This document shows, one piece after another, positions 9,662 to 18,219 of a stretch of 34,660 bases of DNA (its first letter is position 1; every line of letters starts with the position of its first letter). Origin of the DNA: Bacteroidota bacterium (GTDB lineage Bacteria; Bacteroidota; Bacteroidia; Bacteroidales; Prolixibacteraceae). The stretch is taken from positions 1-34,660 of the forward strand of contig JAHEYU010000063.1 of assembly GCA_023251435.1 (NCBI GenBank), in the 5' to 3' direction. A program made the translations under genes and the position numbers. A model generated the notes under the pieces. It was not told the origin of the DNA, did not search any database, and was given only the letters and a program-made list of their open reading frames with translations.

Positions 9662-12600
9662 TTAGAAATTTGCTTGTACGCTAAATGTTATTGTACGGGC
9701 ATTTGGGTATGAACCAACGTCGATTGCTCCATCAATGTCATTCCCAGAAGTTGATGTTTCAGGGTCGTATCCTTTATACTTGGTAAAAGTCAACATATTC
9801 TGTCCGCTGATTGTCAGTTTCAAATCAGCAATTCTACTTGCTGCTTTGCTAAGATTATATGACAATGCAATATTTTTGACTTTCACAAAACTTCCATCCT
9901 GCAAAAATTGTGTTGACTCGATTAGGTTTTTACCAGTACTGGTAGTTGGATTTGCAAATCGGGCATTGTCATTACTGGCACTCCAATAATCTTTACCATC
10001 GACATGCGAAATTGCTGTTGCATCAGATATGATTGTAGTGGCACAAGCATAAACTGTGTTTAAAATTTCCCTTCCAACAACAGCCTGAACCAACACGTTT
10101 AAATCAAAATTTTTGTACGAAAATGAGTTGTCAAATCCCCATACAAATTTTGGTAAAGCATTGCCAATTATGTGTTTATCCTTACTGTCCAATTTTCCGT
10201 CTTTGTTATAGTCAAGATATTTGTTATCTCCGGGTTTAAATCCATATTTAGCTGCTTCAGTAGCTTCCGAGCTTTTATATATACCCATCCATTCATATCC
10301 CCAGAAGGAACCCATTGATTCACCAACTTTAATAGCAAACGGCGATTCAAAAGTTAAACCAGCTGCATAATTGCCGCCCAACATAAAGGTATCTTTGCCT
10401 AAACTAAGCAGCTTATTCTTGTAAGCCGAAATATTGAAACTGGAATTCCATGTGAAATCATCTGTAGAAACTGGAGTAGCTGAAATTGCGAATTCAAATC
10501 CTTTGTTCTCCATTTCGCCAATATTTTTATTTACGCCTCCACCACCGTTGTACATTGGTATTGCAGCATAATGAAGCAGGTCAGACGTATTTTTAATATA
10601 ATAGTCGGCAGACAGGTTAATTTTTCCTTTTAATAATGCAACATCTATTCCGACATTGGTTTGCTTGGTAGTCTCCCATTTCAAATCGGGATTATCGGCA
10701 CCGACAACAATCGATCCCGGAACCATACTGGCCAAACCGAAGGAGTTTGACATTGCGCCAATCTTGGCAATTGTAGCATAGGCGTTAATTCCTTGATTTC
10801 CGGTAACACCCCAGCTACCCCTAAGTTTAAGATTGCTTATTACATCCTGACTTTTCATGAATGATTCTTCAGTAACCCGCCATGCTACAGCAGCTGCAGG
10901 AAAGTAACCCCATTTGTTATTTCCCTGGAATTTTGAAGTTCCATCTGCACGATATGTTGCAGTAAGTAGGTACTTATTCATGAAAGAATAAGATAACCTG
11001 CCAAAATATGACTGAAGACTATATTGGGACCGATCTGAACTGATGTTCTTCGTATTAGCAATTCCTAAATTATCGTATCCAACAGAAATTGGATTGATAT
11101 CTGTTCCGCTTGCAGCAAATCCACTGTAAACGAATTTCGATTGCTCATTTGCTGCCATAATTGTAAAATCATGGACATCGTTAATTTTTGCCTGATAAGT
11201 TAGGATATTACTGTTCTGCCATGTAAACGATTTGCGATCGGTCAACGATGCAGCAGTAGTCGTTGGATTCATGGCCTTATTGGTGATTGAACCGCTAAGT
11301 CCGGTATTGTTGTCAACTCCGAAAACCACGTCCAGTTTCAGATTATTCAGGATATTATAAACGAGTCGTGAATTAATCGCAATGGAGTTTGATGTGTAAT
11401 CACTATAGCGTTCTTTGAGTACCATTACAGGATTCATTAGTCCAGGTCCTGAAAGATTATCGGTACGATTCCATACACTAGTACTTTTGTAAATTGGGAA
11501 AGTTGGCGGAAATAGAGGGGTATTCCATAACGGTGCTCCTTTTGAACCATTATCTCCAGTGTTTTCTGATGTTTGGCGGGTGGCGAAAAGATTAAAATCA
11601 AACCGTATTTTCGATCCCAAATTAGTAGAGACATTAGAACGAACTAAATATTTAGCCGCTTTTGAGCCTAAAACAATCCCAGTTTGATCAATATAATTAC
11701 CTGACAAATAGTAATTTGATGTGGCAGACCCACCATTCAAGCTTAGCTGATAATCCTGTGATATTCCTCTTTGGAAAACCTCATCTTGCCAGTCAACGCC
11801 CCCATTTACTTTATAATCAGCAATCTGTGTTGAAGTAAAGTAATTGGGTTTATATACATTGGCCAACTCGGCAAAAGAACCTGCATCAAGTAAATCATAT
11901 TTTCTGGACAATTGACTAACTCCAGTATTTACAGTTAATTGCACTTTTGTTGCTTCATTCTTACCCTTTTTGGTTGTAATCATGATTACACCATTTGCCC
12001 CTCTTGAACCATAAACTGCGGTAGAAGAAGCATCTTTAAGCACTTCAATCGACTCAATATCATTAACATTCAAATCGCTGATGCCAATATTCAGTGCAAC
12101 ACCATCAACTACGTAAAGCGGTTCGTTACTTCCCTGCATGGAGTTGGCTCCACGAATACGAATTTTAAGACTTGCTCCCGGAGCACCTGAATTGCTGCTT
12201 ACTACAACACCTGAAGCTTTTCCCTGAATAGCCTGGCCTAAGGTTGTTACAGGCTGTTTCCTTATATCATTTGATGAAACAGAAGTTACAGAACCTGTAA
12301 GGTCACTCCTTTTAACAGTACCATATCCAATAGCAACTACCTCGTCTATACCAATTGCATCTTCTTCCATGCTTACATTCAACGTTGTTTTTCCGGCCAC
12401 TGCCATTTCCTGCCCTTTCATCCCTACAAACGAAAATTGCAGAATTGCATTTTCAGGAACATTTGAAAGAGAATAATTGCCGTTTCCATTGGTAATGGTT
12501 CCGTTGGTTGTTCCTTTAACTACCACAGAAACTCCTGGCAATGAACCACCCGATGAATCGGTAACTTTACCGGAAACAGCTTTTTGCTGCTGGGCAGCAT

Positions 12601-12973
12601 TATTCTGAAGTTCCGATGGTTTTATAATGATATTCTTGCCAGCAAACTCGTAGGTAAGTAACAATTCCGACAACATACTTTTTAAAATATCGTCGATGGT
12701 TTTATTCCTGAAATCAACGCTAACAGTGCGATTTTCATCAATCTGACTTTTATTGTAAAAGAAATACACTTCAGATTGACGTTCGATTTCATCGAAAATC
12801 TGAGAGATAGTTGCATTGTTCATTTTCAGATCCAGCCGTGTATTTTGTGCCGAAACACTGGCTGTTACCTGTAAAACTGTAAAAAGAATTAGGAAAAAGT
12901 TAAGTTTCATAATTAACCAGATTTTTTTGAATGAGGAAAAACCTTCCCCACTCGATTGCCGAATAATTTTCAT
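9662..12973 (-). CDS. SusC/RagA-family TonB-linked outer-membrane transporter with STN signalling domain
   Basis: An 1103-residue TonB-dependent transporter that imports oligosaccharides. A long signal region comes first; Met22 (MKLNFFLILF) is an alternative start, but the KKIWLIMKLxFF extension is common in this family. Domains in order: STN domain (about 60-118, ISQIFDEIERQSEVYFFY), carboxypeptidase-regulatory-like domain (132-204, VSGKVTDSSGGSLPGVSVVVKGT), the DEVVAIGYGT segment (210-219), the plug (224-336, ending YGSRGANGVIMITTKKG), and a beta-barrel ending TFSVQANF. The STN domain contacts a FecR anti-sigma partner, and one is encoded directly upstream. This predicts substrate-induced trans-envelope signalling that switches the locus on. 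A 425-bp spacer with a hairpin separates it from fecR, so it may have its own promoter recognised by the adjacent ECF sigma factor. Confidence 0.96.
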   Translation of the reverse strand: MKIIRQSSGEGFSSFKKIWLIMKLNFFLILFTVLQVTASVSAQNTRLDLKMNNATISQIFDEIERQSEVYFFYNKSQIDENRTVSVDFRNKTIDDILKSMLSELLLTYEFAGKNIIIKPSELQNNAAQQQKAVSGKVTDSSGGSLPGVSVVVKGTTNGTITNGNGNYSLSNVPENAILQFSFVGMKGQEMAVAGKTTLNVSMEEDAIGIDEVVAIGYGTVKRSDLTGSVTSVSSNDIRKQPVTTLGQAIQGKASGVVVSSNSGAPGASLKIRIRGANSMQGSNEPLYVVDGVALNIGISDLNVNDIESIEVLKDASSTAVYGSRGANGVIMITTKKGKNEATKVQLTVNTGVSQLSRKYDLLDAGSFAELANVYKPNYFTSTQIADYKVNGGVDWQDEVFQRGISQDYQLSLNGGSATSNYYLSGNYIDQTGIVLGSKAAKYLVRSNVSTNLGSKIRFDFNLFATRQTSENTGDNGSKGAPLWNTPLFPPTFPIYKSTSVWNRTDNLSGPGLMNPVMVLKERYSDYTSNSIAINSRLVYNILNNLKLDVVFGVDNNTGLSGSITNKAMNPTTTAASLTDRKSFTWQNSNILTYQAKINDVHDFTIMAANEQSKFVYSGFAASGTDINPISVGYDNLGIANTKNISSDRSQYSLQSYFGRLSYSFMNKYLLTATYRADGTSKFQGNNKWGYFPAAAVAWRVTEESFMKSQDVISNLKLRGSWGVTGNQGINAYATIAKIGAMSNSFGLASMVPGSIVVGADNPDLKWETTKQTNVGIDVALLKGKINLSADYYIKNTSDLLHYAAIPMYNGGGGVNKNIGEMENKGFEFAISATPVSTDDFTWNSSFNISAYKNKLLSLGKDTFMLGGNYAAGLTFESPFAIKVGESMGSFWGYEWMGIYKSSEATEAAKYGFKPGDNKYLDYNKDGKLDSKDKHIIGNALPKFVWGFDNSFSYKNFDLNVLVQAVVGREILNTVYACATTIISDATAISHVDGKDYWSASNDNARFANPTTSTGKNLIESTQFLQDGSFVKVKNIALSYNLSKAASRIADLKLTISGQNMLTFTKYKGYDPETSTSGNDIDGAIDVGSYPNARTITFSVQANF

Positions 12974-13035
12974 AAATTTGGTTGTTTTTAAATTAAAAAA
13001 ATGATTTTCGTTTTTTTCGCATTCTGCGTTTTTTA

Positions 13036-13063
13036 AACAGGAACAGTTGCCGCTGTTCCTGTT
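13036..13063 (-). promoter_or_regulatory. Hairpin in the susC leader
   Basis: AACAGGAACAG pairs perfectly over 11 bp with CTGTTCCTGTT around a 6-nt loop. The hairpin ends 62 nt before the susC start. Downstream on the minus strand there is only TTTAAAAAA, so it is a poor terminator in that direction. The better T-run (six T) is on the plus side. It may stabilise or regulate the susC mRNA 5' end, or mark the 3' end of an antisense transcript. Confidence 0.5.
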
Positions 13064-13174
13064 TTTTATTCCTGAAATTTTGGAGCCGCAGAGATAAAAG
13101 ACAGAGCTGTTATTTCATCATAAGCATTTCAATTTTTTGGTTAATATTTTAGTTAGACATTCAATCCACTATTA

Positions 13175-13390
13175 AGGTTATCTCCATTCTGTCCGAAAAA
13201 ATGCCACCGCTTTAATCATTTTCGTTTCGCGGACGGATTTTAATCCTTCATTTTGCCCCGGGGTTGCATTCGTGCCTCATTTACCCCGGGTTATTGATAT
13301 GTCACCCCTTCAGGGTGAAAAAAAATTTAATCAGCACTAATCCCGCGCGCACAACTTGGAACTTGAAACCTGAAACCTGAAACCCGCACC
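13175..13390. repeat. Intergenic repeat block with REP-like palindromes
   Basis: Visible parts are TCCATTCTGTCCGAAAAA (13183-13200), an 8-bp palindrome CCCCGGGG (13256-13263), ACCCCGGGT (13283-13291), the hairpin TCACCC/GGGTGA (13302-13318), and a tail CTTGGAACTTGAAACCTG repeated as GAAACCT units (13354-13384). The first and last parts recur at 29469-29486 and 29638-29662, in the spacer after ilvB. In both places the GAAAC tail lies close to the stop codon of a minus-strand gene. Confidence 0.55.
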
Positions 13391-13398
13391 CCGCAACT

Positions 13399-14394
13399 CT
13401 ATTCCAACCAAATATCTCGTCCGTTCATCCGGTAACTCATGTTGGTCGTCCGTTCGAGTGCTTCAAGGGCGCTGAAAATATTTTGTTCGTATTCAAACAT
13501 TCCCCTGAATCGTAAATGCTGTAGTGAGTCATTATCAAGGTGAATCCGGACATCGTACAATCGCTCTAATTCTGTAATAATTTTACTCAAATCAGCATCC
13601 TTGAACACAAATTTGCCATCTTTCCAAGCCGTGTGCAGGTATGTTTCAACCATGCCCAGCGTAATTTTCTTTTCCTGAATGTTATAAACCAACTGCTCTC
13701 CGGCTTTTAAAACAACTGATTTTGTTTCACTTCCATTCAGGCTAAACGCTACACTACCCTCTTCCAGCGTAGTTTCAATATTGCTTTCACCCGAATAGGC
13801 TTTCAGATTAAAAACGGTGCCCAAAACTTTTATCTGCGCATGTTTGGTCGTTACCACGAAAGGTTTGTGTTTATTTTTGGAAACCCTAAAATAAGCTTCC
13901 CCATCAAGTTGTATTTCACGGGTATTGCCTGTAAATGAAGGATTGTATTTAACGGTTGTACCCGCATTGAGCCACACTTCGGTCCCATCAGCCAATATAC
14001 ATTTCGAAATCTGTCCTTTGGGAGCTGTAACCTCGCACATCTGAGTTTCAGTTCCTTTTTCAGAAGATCCCAAATACCAGCCTATGCCCAACATGATTGG
14101 CAACGCCAGAATTGCCGCAACGCGGTAAATCCATGTTGACAGAATCACCGTTTTGGTAGGTTTTGAAAGTTGCTGAATAATCTGGTCTTTGATTTTTTCG
14201 CGGTCGGAACTGATATCAGAAGCAGCAAAATAGGTTTGGCTCTTTGCCCAAATACGCTGGCTCTCTTCAAAAATACGTTTGTTTGCAGGCGATTCACCAA
14301 TCCAACTGATCAATTCGTCTTTTTCAGACTGACTGGCTTCGCCACTCAGATAGTTGGCAATTAAGAGGTCAATAGGATTGTATTCGTTTTGCAT
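13399..14394 (-). CDS. FecR-family anti-sigma factor
   Basis: A 331-residue single-pass inner-membrane protein. The N-terminal cytoplasmic part (1-80) has the anti-sigma motif region LIANYLSGEASQSEKDELISWI. One membrane helix lies at about 85-108 (WIYRVAAILALPIMLGIGWYL). The periplasmic FecR domain (about 118-215) includes EVTAPKGQISKCILADGTEVWLNAGTTV and LDGEAYFRVSKNKHKPFVVTT. The C-terminal DUF4974-type domain (about 258-330) contains FVFKDADLSKIITELERLYDV. It would hold the adjacent ECF sigma factor and release it when the STN domain of SusC signals substrate. The gene lies 45 bp after the sigma gene and is presumably co-transcribed with it. Confidence in the family is high. Confidence 0.95.
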   Translation of the reverse strand: MQNEYNPIDLLIANYLSGEASQSEKDELISWIGESPANKRIFEESQRIWAKSQTYFAASDISSDREKIKDQIIQQLSKPTKTVILSTWIYRVAAILALPIMLGIGWYLGSSEKGTETQMCEVTAPKGQISKCILADGTEVWLNAGTTVKYNPSFTGNTREIQLDGEAYFRVSKNKHKPFVVTTKHAQIKVLGTVFNLKAYSGESNIETTLEEGSVAFSLNGSETKSVVLKAGEQLVYNIQEKKITLGMVETYLHTAWKDGKFVFKDADLSKIITELERLYDVRIHLDNDSLQHLRFRGMFEYEQNIFSALEALERTTNMSYRMNGRDIWLE

Positions 14395-14439
14395 TCGTCG
14401 ATTGGGAATTTTGTTTTATACCCCTTTGACGATTTGCTT

Positions 14440-15033
14440 TTAATTTACCCTGTATGGATGCTGAAGTTTTTTTCGAGAAAATAGGACAAGAAGTTGTATC
14501 ATCTGATAATCAGACAATTCTTTACGAAGTTTTTTTAATGCTATACCCATTTGCATTTCAACAGTTTTCACTGAAATATTGAGCCGGGCGGCTATTTCGG
14601 CGTATTTGAGTTCTTCGAAACGGCATAATAGAAGTATTTCGCGGCATTTCTCCGGAAGATTTTGAATGGCTTTGTTGATCCTGTCGGCCAATTCAGCTTC
14701 TTCAATGAAGTCGTTAACCTGGCTCGATTCTTCTTTTTCAAGCGTCGAAAGATATTTCAATTCCGCTTTTTTGTGCTTCAACACATCGAGTGAAGCATTT
14801 CGAACCGATTGATATAAATATGATTGCAGGGAGACTATTTGAAGTCTGTCGCGTTTGATCCATAAATCGACAAACACTTGCTGAACAACTGACCGCGAGA
14901 GGTCGAAATCGTGAAGCACTTTATCGGCAAAGAAACACAGGCACGAATAGTACAAATCAAATGCCTTGTTGAAAGCTTCTTCATTGCAAATCTTAATTTC
15001 CTTAAAAAGAATATGTTCCTTCTCCTGCGTCAT
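14440..15033 (-). CDS. ECF sigma factor of the PUL (FecI-like, Bacteroidetes type)
   Basis: A 197-residue RNA polymerase sigma-70 factor of the extracytoplasmic function group. Region 2 is about residues 22-90 (FNKAFDLYYSCLCFFADKVL ... QQVFVDLWIKR). Region 4 is about 120-180 (NLPEKCREILLLCRFEELKYAEIA, then ARLNISVKTVEMQMGIALKKL). The neighbour fecR encodes its probable anti-sigma factor, and the SusC STN domain supplies the signal input. It is the first gene of the PUL and diverges from the DUF6249 gene, with 170 bp between the two starts. The start ATG at 15033 gives the usual family length. Its target promoter is most likely that of susC. Confidence 0.95.
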   Translation of the reverse strand: MTQEKEHILFKEIKICNEEAFNKAFDLYYSCLCFFADKVLHDFDLSRSVVQQVFVDLWIKRDRLQIVSLQSYLYQSVRNASLDVLKHKKAELKYLSTLEKEESSQVNDFIEEAELADRINKAIQNLPEKCREILLLCRFEELKYAEIAARLNISVKTVEMQMGIALKKLRKELSDYQMIQLLVLFSRKKLQHPYRVN

Positions 15034-15203
15034 GGCCGTAAAAGTAATAACATTTTCGAGGAAGGAGAATACTCGTTTCCGAAAGCATTTCTTTTGAAAA
15101 TGGACCCGAAGTATATTTCAGAATATTTTTATGTTTTCGAGGAATATTTGTAACCTTTACTAAAAATAAGGATCAAAACTGCAAAACTTAAAATAACATT
15201 ATC

Positions 15204-15557
15204 ATGGAAGAATTTTCTTATGCTTTAATCTGGTTAGGCTTTTTTGCCAGTATAGTATTGGGACTGTATTTTTACCTTAGTGCCCGCCATAAAGAACGAA
15301 TGGCTTTGATCGAAAAAAATGCCGATGTATCGGAGATCTTCAAAGTGCGCGATTTCCAATTCCCTTGGCTAAAATTGGGAATGATTATCGCCGGAATTGG
15401 GATTGGACTTTGTCTGTCGATATTCATAAACCTTGCACTCGCAACTCAAAGTTGGAGTCCGGGAACACAAAGCATGATGATTTTTGGATTCATGTTACTT
15501 TTTGGTGGACTTGGAGCTATTGTAGCTTATTACATCGAGAGACACAAGAAACTTTAA
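15204..15557 (+). CDS. DUF6249-like small inner-membrane protein
   Basis: A 117-residue protein with three hydrophobic segments: about 6-27 (ALIWLGFFASIVLGLYFYL), 56-80 (LGMIIAGIGIGLCLSIFINLAL) and 91-110 (MMIFGFMLLFGGLGAIVAYYI). The block RHKERMALIEKNADVSEIF after the first helix, and a third helix followed by IERHKK, match what I know of DUF6249 proteins. These are usually encoded in front of an ECF sigma gene in Bacteroidota. Here the sigma gene starts 8 nt after this stop codon, so the two are co-transcribed. Function is unknown; it may sense membrane state or accompany the sigma/anti-sigma unit. Confidence 0.8.
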   Translation: MEEFSYALIWLGFFASIVLGLYFYLSARHKERMALIEKNADVSEIFKVRDFQFPWLKLGMIIAGIGIGLCLSIFINLALATQSWSPGTQSMMIFGFMLLFGGLGAIVAYYIERHKKL

Positions 15558-15565
15558 ATAAGCGA

Positions 15566-16126
15566 ATGGATTCGGCATACATCAAAAAAGTCATAGACGG
15601 CAGCACCGAAGATTTCAGGTATTTTATACGGAAGTATAAAGACCTGGCATTTTCAGTTGCTGTTTCTGTGGTTAAAAATGAATTTGATGCCGAAGATGTA
15701 GTTCAGGAAGCGTTTATCAAAGCATTTAAAAACCTGAAATCGTTTCGCGAAAAGTCGGAGTTTAAAACATGGTTTTACCGGATTTTGATTAACGAAGCTT
15801 TCAAACGGATTCAGAAAACAAAAAATGAAATTATATTGCCATTTGGACAGAATTTGCCTGAAGTCGAAGATTTTACAGATACATTCAGAGGAATGAATGC
15901 AGAAGAACAACGGGTTTTGGTTACCGAATCGTTAAAAAAAATACCTCCGAGAGAAAGTTTGTCGCTGCAATTGTTTTATCTGGAAGGAAATAGCATTGAC
16001 GAAATAACAAACATCACCGGATGGTCGGAAGCGAATGTAAAAGTGATTTTGCACCGAGCCCGCAAGCACCTTTTGCAGGTAGTAAACGCCATGATTGAAG
16101 AAGAATTTAAAATTGAAATAAGATGA
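15566..16126 (+). CDS. ECF sigma factor (second module)
   Basis: A 186-residue ECF sigma factor starting at ATG 15566. The frame is open further upstream, but that stretch overlaps the DUF6249 gene in another frame and is not protein-like, so the later start is preferred. Region 2: YFIRKYKDLAFSVAVSVVKN, then DAEDVVQEAFIKAFKNL. It is followed by FREKSEFKTWFYRILINEAF. Region 4: LKKIPPRESLSLQLFYLEG and TGWSEANVKVILHRARKHL. Its stop overlaps the start of the next gene by 4 nt (ATGA), which indicates translational coupling, as is typical of sigma/anti-sigma pairs. The regulon is unknown. Confidence 0.93.
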   Translation: MDSAYIKKVIDGSTEDFRYFIRKYKDLAFSVAVSVVKNEFDAEDVVQEAFIKAFKNLKSFREKSEFKTWFYRILINEAFKRIQKTKNEIILPFGQNLPEVEDFTDTFRGMNAEEQRVLVTESLKKIPPRESLSLQLFYLEGNSIDEITNITGWSEANVKVILHRARKHLLQVVNAMIEEEFKIEIR

Positions 16127-16479
16127 ACGCTGAAAAAGAAGAAAAACTAGTTCGCGAAATAATGGGAAAATCGGAAATAGAAATGCCCTTCTTGGATTTT
16201 GAAAGCAAACTGATGGAGCAAATCCACAAAGAAGCAAATACCTCCCGTTCATTTCTAAGGGATGTCAAATTATCCTGGTTTTTCTTCATTGTAGGTACCT
16301 TTTTCGGTTTACTTTTAAGTATAGTAGCCGGACAAATAAATGAAACAATATATGGATTTCCTGCCCAACGAATGGTTCTTATTGTTCAGGTTGTATTTGC
16401 CATACTTCTGTTAAGCCAATTTGACAAACTAATTCAATTAACCAGAAAAAGAAATAAAGACTTCCATTTAAATCTATGA
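16123..16479 (+). CDS. Small two-helix membrane protein, candidate anti-sigma factor
   Basis: A 118-residue protein with a charged N-terminal half (residues 1-46, containing LVREIMGKSEIEMPFLDFES), then two membrane helices at about 50-70 (WFFFIVGTFFGLLLSIVAG) and 83-101 (RMVLIVQVVFAILLLSQF), and a basic tail. There is no zinc-binding HxxxCxxC motif. The 4-nt overlap with the preceding sigma gene and the membrane topology suggest it restrains that sigma factor, which is an inference from context. Its stop codon ends at 16479 and the stop codon of the convergent mscS gene begins at 16480, so there is no spacer between them. Confidence 0.7.
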   Translation: MNAEKEEKLVREIMGKSEIEMPFLDFESKLMEQIHKEANTSRSFLRDVKLSWFFFIVGTFFGLLLSIVAGQINETIYGFPAQRMVLIVQVVFAILLLSQFDKLIQLTRKRNKDFHLNL

Positions 16480-17322
16480 TTATTTTATTTTTTCTTCATT
16501 CAGAGGATTTACAGAAATAGTTTTACCGGCATCACCGGAAAACAAACTTACGTGCGGGTAAGGAATTTCAATTCCTTCGCGGTCGAAAGCTTCTTTAATT
16601 TCCATAAATACACTGTTTTTCACCGCTGTATAATTTGCTTTTTCGAACCACACGCCAAAAGTCAGATCAACACTGCTGGCGCCAAAATTTTTAAAAATAA
16701 TAATTGGTTCAGGTTCTTCGAGGCAAAGCGGATTGTTTCGGGCCACATTTTCCAACACAGCTTTTACCTTCCTAAGATCCTCCTTATAAGCCACTCCAAT
16801 TAAAAAATCGAGTCGTCTGACAGGAAATCTGGTCACATTTATCAATTCAGTTGAAATTACTGTTTGATTGGGGATTCGGATCAGCAAATTATCGAAGGTT
16901 TTTATTTTTATCGAAAGTAAGTCGATTGAATAAACGGTTCCGGTTTTATCGCCAATGCGCACAACATCACCCAATTCGAATGACTTTTCAGACACAAGGA
17001 ACAGCCCGCTAATGATATTGCCAATACTGGTTTGAGATGCTACCCCAATTACAATACCCACTACCCCAGCCGCGCCAAACAAGGCGGTAAGGTCATAGTT
17101 CATCTCGCGGATAACAATAAAAACGATGCCAATATAACCGGTATAAACGATGGTTCGCGAAATAAGCATCATTCTTTGTCGCGACAGTTGCTTCCGAAGC
17201 GATCGTTTTACCATGAACGAAATGACATGAATGGAACTTATTCCAACTGTCAGGATAAACACAATCCGGATAAATTTATCGATGGTTTCGCTGCTAAAAA
17301 TATTTGAGAGTCCTAAATCCAT
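16480..17322 (-). CDS. Small-conductance mechanosensitive channel, MscS family
   Basis: A 280-residue inner-membrane channel that opens on osmotic downshock to release solutes. Helices are at about 15-37 and 54-76. The pore helix and family signature follow: LTALFGAAGVVGIVIGVASQ, then NIISGLFLVSEKSFELGDVVRIGD. The cytoplasmic beta domain comes next (GTVYSIDLLSIKIKTFDNLLIRIPN), then the alpha/beta domain ending GIEIPYPH. The length and the missing extra helices make it a minimal MscS. It starts 2 nt after the stop of the DUF432 gene, so the two form an operon. It ends against the convergent gene with no spacer. Confidence 0.95.
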   Translation of the reverse strand: MDLGLSNIFSSETIDKFIRIVFILTVGISSIHVISFMVKRSLRKQLSRQRMMLISRTIVYTGYIGIVFIVIREMNYDLTALFGAAGVVGIVIGVASQTSIGNIISGLFLVSEKSFELGDVVRIGDKTGTVYSIDLLSIKIKTFDNLLIRIPNQTVISTELINVTRFPVRRLDFLIGVAYKEDLRKVKAVLENVARNNPLCLEEPEPIIIFKNFGASSVDLTFGVWFEKANYTAVKNSVFMEIKEAFDREGIEIPYPHVSLFSGDAGKTISVNPLNEEKIK

Positions 17323-17324
17323 AC

Positions 17325-18113
17325 CTAATTTTGATAAATGTTTTTGATAAAATAGAAACTCTTTCGCAACAGGTTTCGGGTTCCCAGGTTACGTGGCCGG
17401 GCAAGTATAAGCGGTTTCTGTCCGTGCAATTCTTTACGCTCCGACAGGTTCACACTTCCATCATGATCGGCACCCGTAAATTCAATGGCGACATGGTTCG
17501 ATAAAAGTTTATTGTTTTTCAGAAACAACGAAAATTCTTCAACCCGCAGAATCAAGCGTTCAAGATCAAAAACGCCGGTAGTTTTGTTGATTATTTCGAC
17601 CGAAGTAATAGCTTCCCACGGCAAAACCGCTATTTCAGAAAAATCGATATCGTAATTGCTGCCAATCGAAAAAGCAGGTTCGCCGTTGTCAGGCTCTCCA
17701 AACCAGGTATCAGACAATCGCTGCAATGGAATTTCGAGCAAGCGGTTTTCATCTTTCACCTCCTGAAAGTATAACTGCATGGTAAGCGGAATCCTGAAAA
17801 ACAAATTGGCCGATTCGCCAGCGCTTATTTTTATGTTTTTATTATTCCTGAAAACAACCGACTTATTAGGCATGGCAGGAATCACATGCAGTACCGGTGA
17901 TTTTCCTGTTCTGAAATGAAATACATCCGCGTCATTATCAAAACTGTTGACTTCTTCAACCTGAAGTTCCGAATCCGGATGATCAGGAATCCGGCTTTTA
18001 ATCAGCCAGCCATTTGAAATACGTTTTACGAATACCTCAACAAATCCACCCTTAAAAAGAAGCGTTTGATTTTCAGTAAATTCGTATTTCTTCCAGAAAT
18101 TCTGAGGAGTCAT
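17325..18113 (-). CDS. DUF432-like protein, operon partner of MscS
   Basis: A 262-residue soluble protein without signal peptide or membrane segment. Features consistent with DUF432 as I remember it are the central FFRIPLTMQLYFQE, the segment DTWFGEPDNGEPAFSIGSNY, and WEAITSVEIINKTTGVFDLERL. The repeated short beta strands suggest an all-beta protein. DUF432 genes are often found next to small mechanosensitive channels, and here the mscS start lies 2 nt after the stop. A role in modulating or coupling to the channel is inferred only from this neighbourhood. The family name should be checked. Confidence 0.7.
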   Translation of the reverse strand: MTPQNFWKKYEFTENQTLLFKGGFVEVFVKRISNGWLIKSRIPDHPDSELQVEEVNSFDNDADVFHFRTGKSPVLHVIPAMPNKSVVFRNNKNIKISAGESANLFFRIPLTMQLYFQEVKDENRLLEIPLQRLSDTWFGEPDNGEPAFSIGSNYDIDFSEIAVLPWEAITSVEIINKTTGVFDLERLILRVEEFSLFLKNNKLLSNHVAIEFTGADHDGSVNLSERKELHGQKPLILARPRNLGTRNLLRKSFYFIKNIYQN

Positions 18114-18219
18114 AATATTGAGTCTTATTTAGAAACTAAAAGTAAGACAAATTTTGAAAGGACGAATAAATTAAAAAACACCCGCCAACATCTTTCTAAA
18201 TAGGAAATAGGGATTACTT

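Larger units (their letters stand above)
12974..13398. other. Gene-free spacer between fecR and susC
   Basis: A 425-bp spacer with no credible coding frame. It holds the susC leader with an 11-bp hairpin (13036-13063). Further towards fecR it holds a repeat-type block (13175-13390) with CG-rich palindromes. I could not find a clear TAnnTTTG promoter for susC. That fits either control by the ECF sigma factor or a promoter I cannot recognise by eye. Confidence 0.7.

Noticed and set aside
15365-15565. Extension of the second ECF sigma factor by 67 codons
   Set aside because: This part overlaps the DUF6249 gene in another frame and translates to Trp/His-rich sequence unlike sigma factors. ATG 15566 fits the family.
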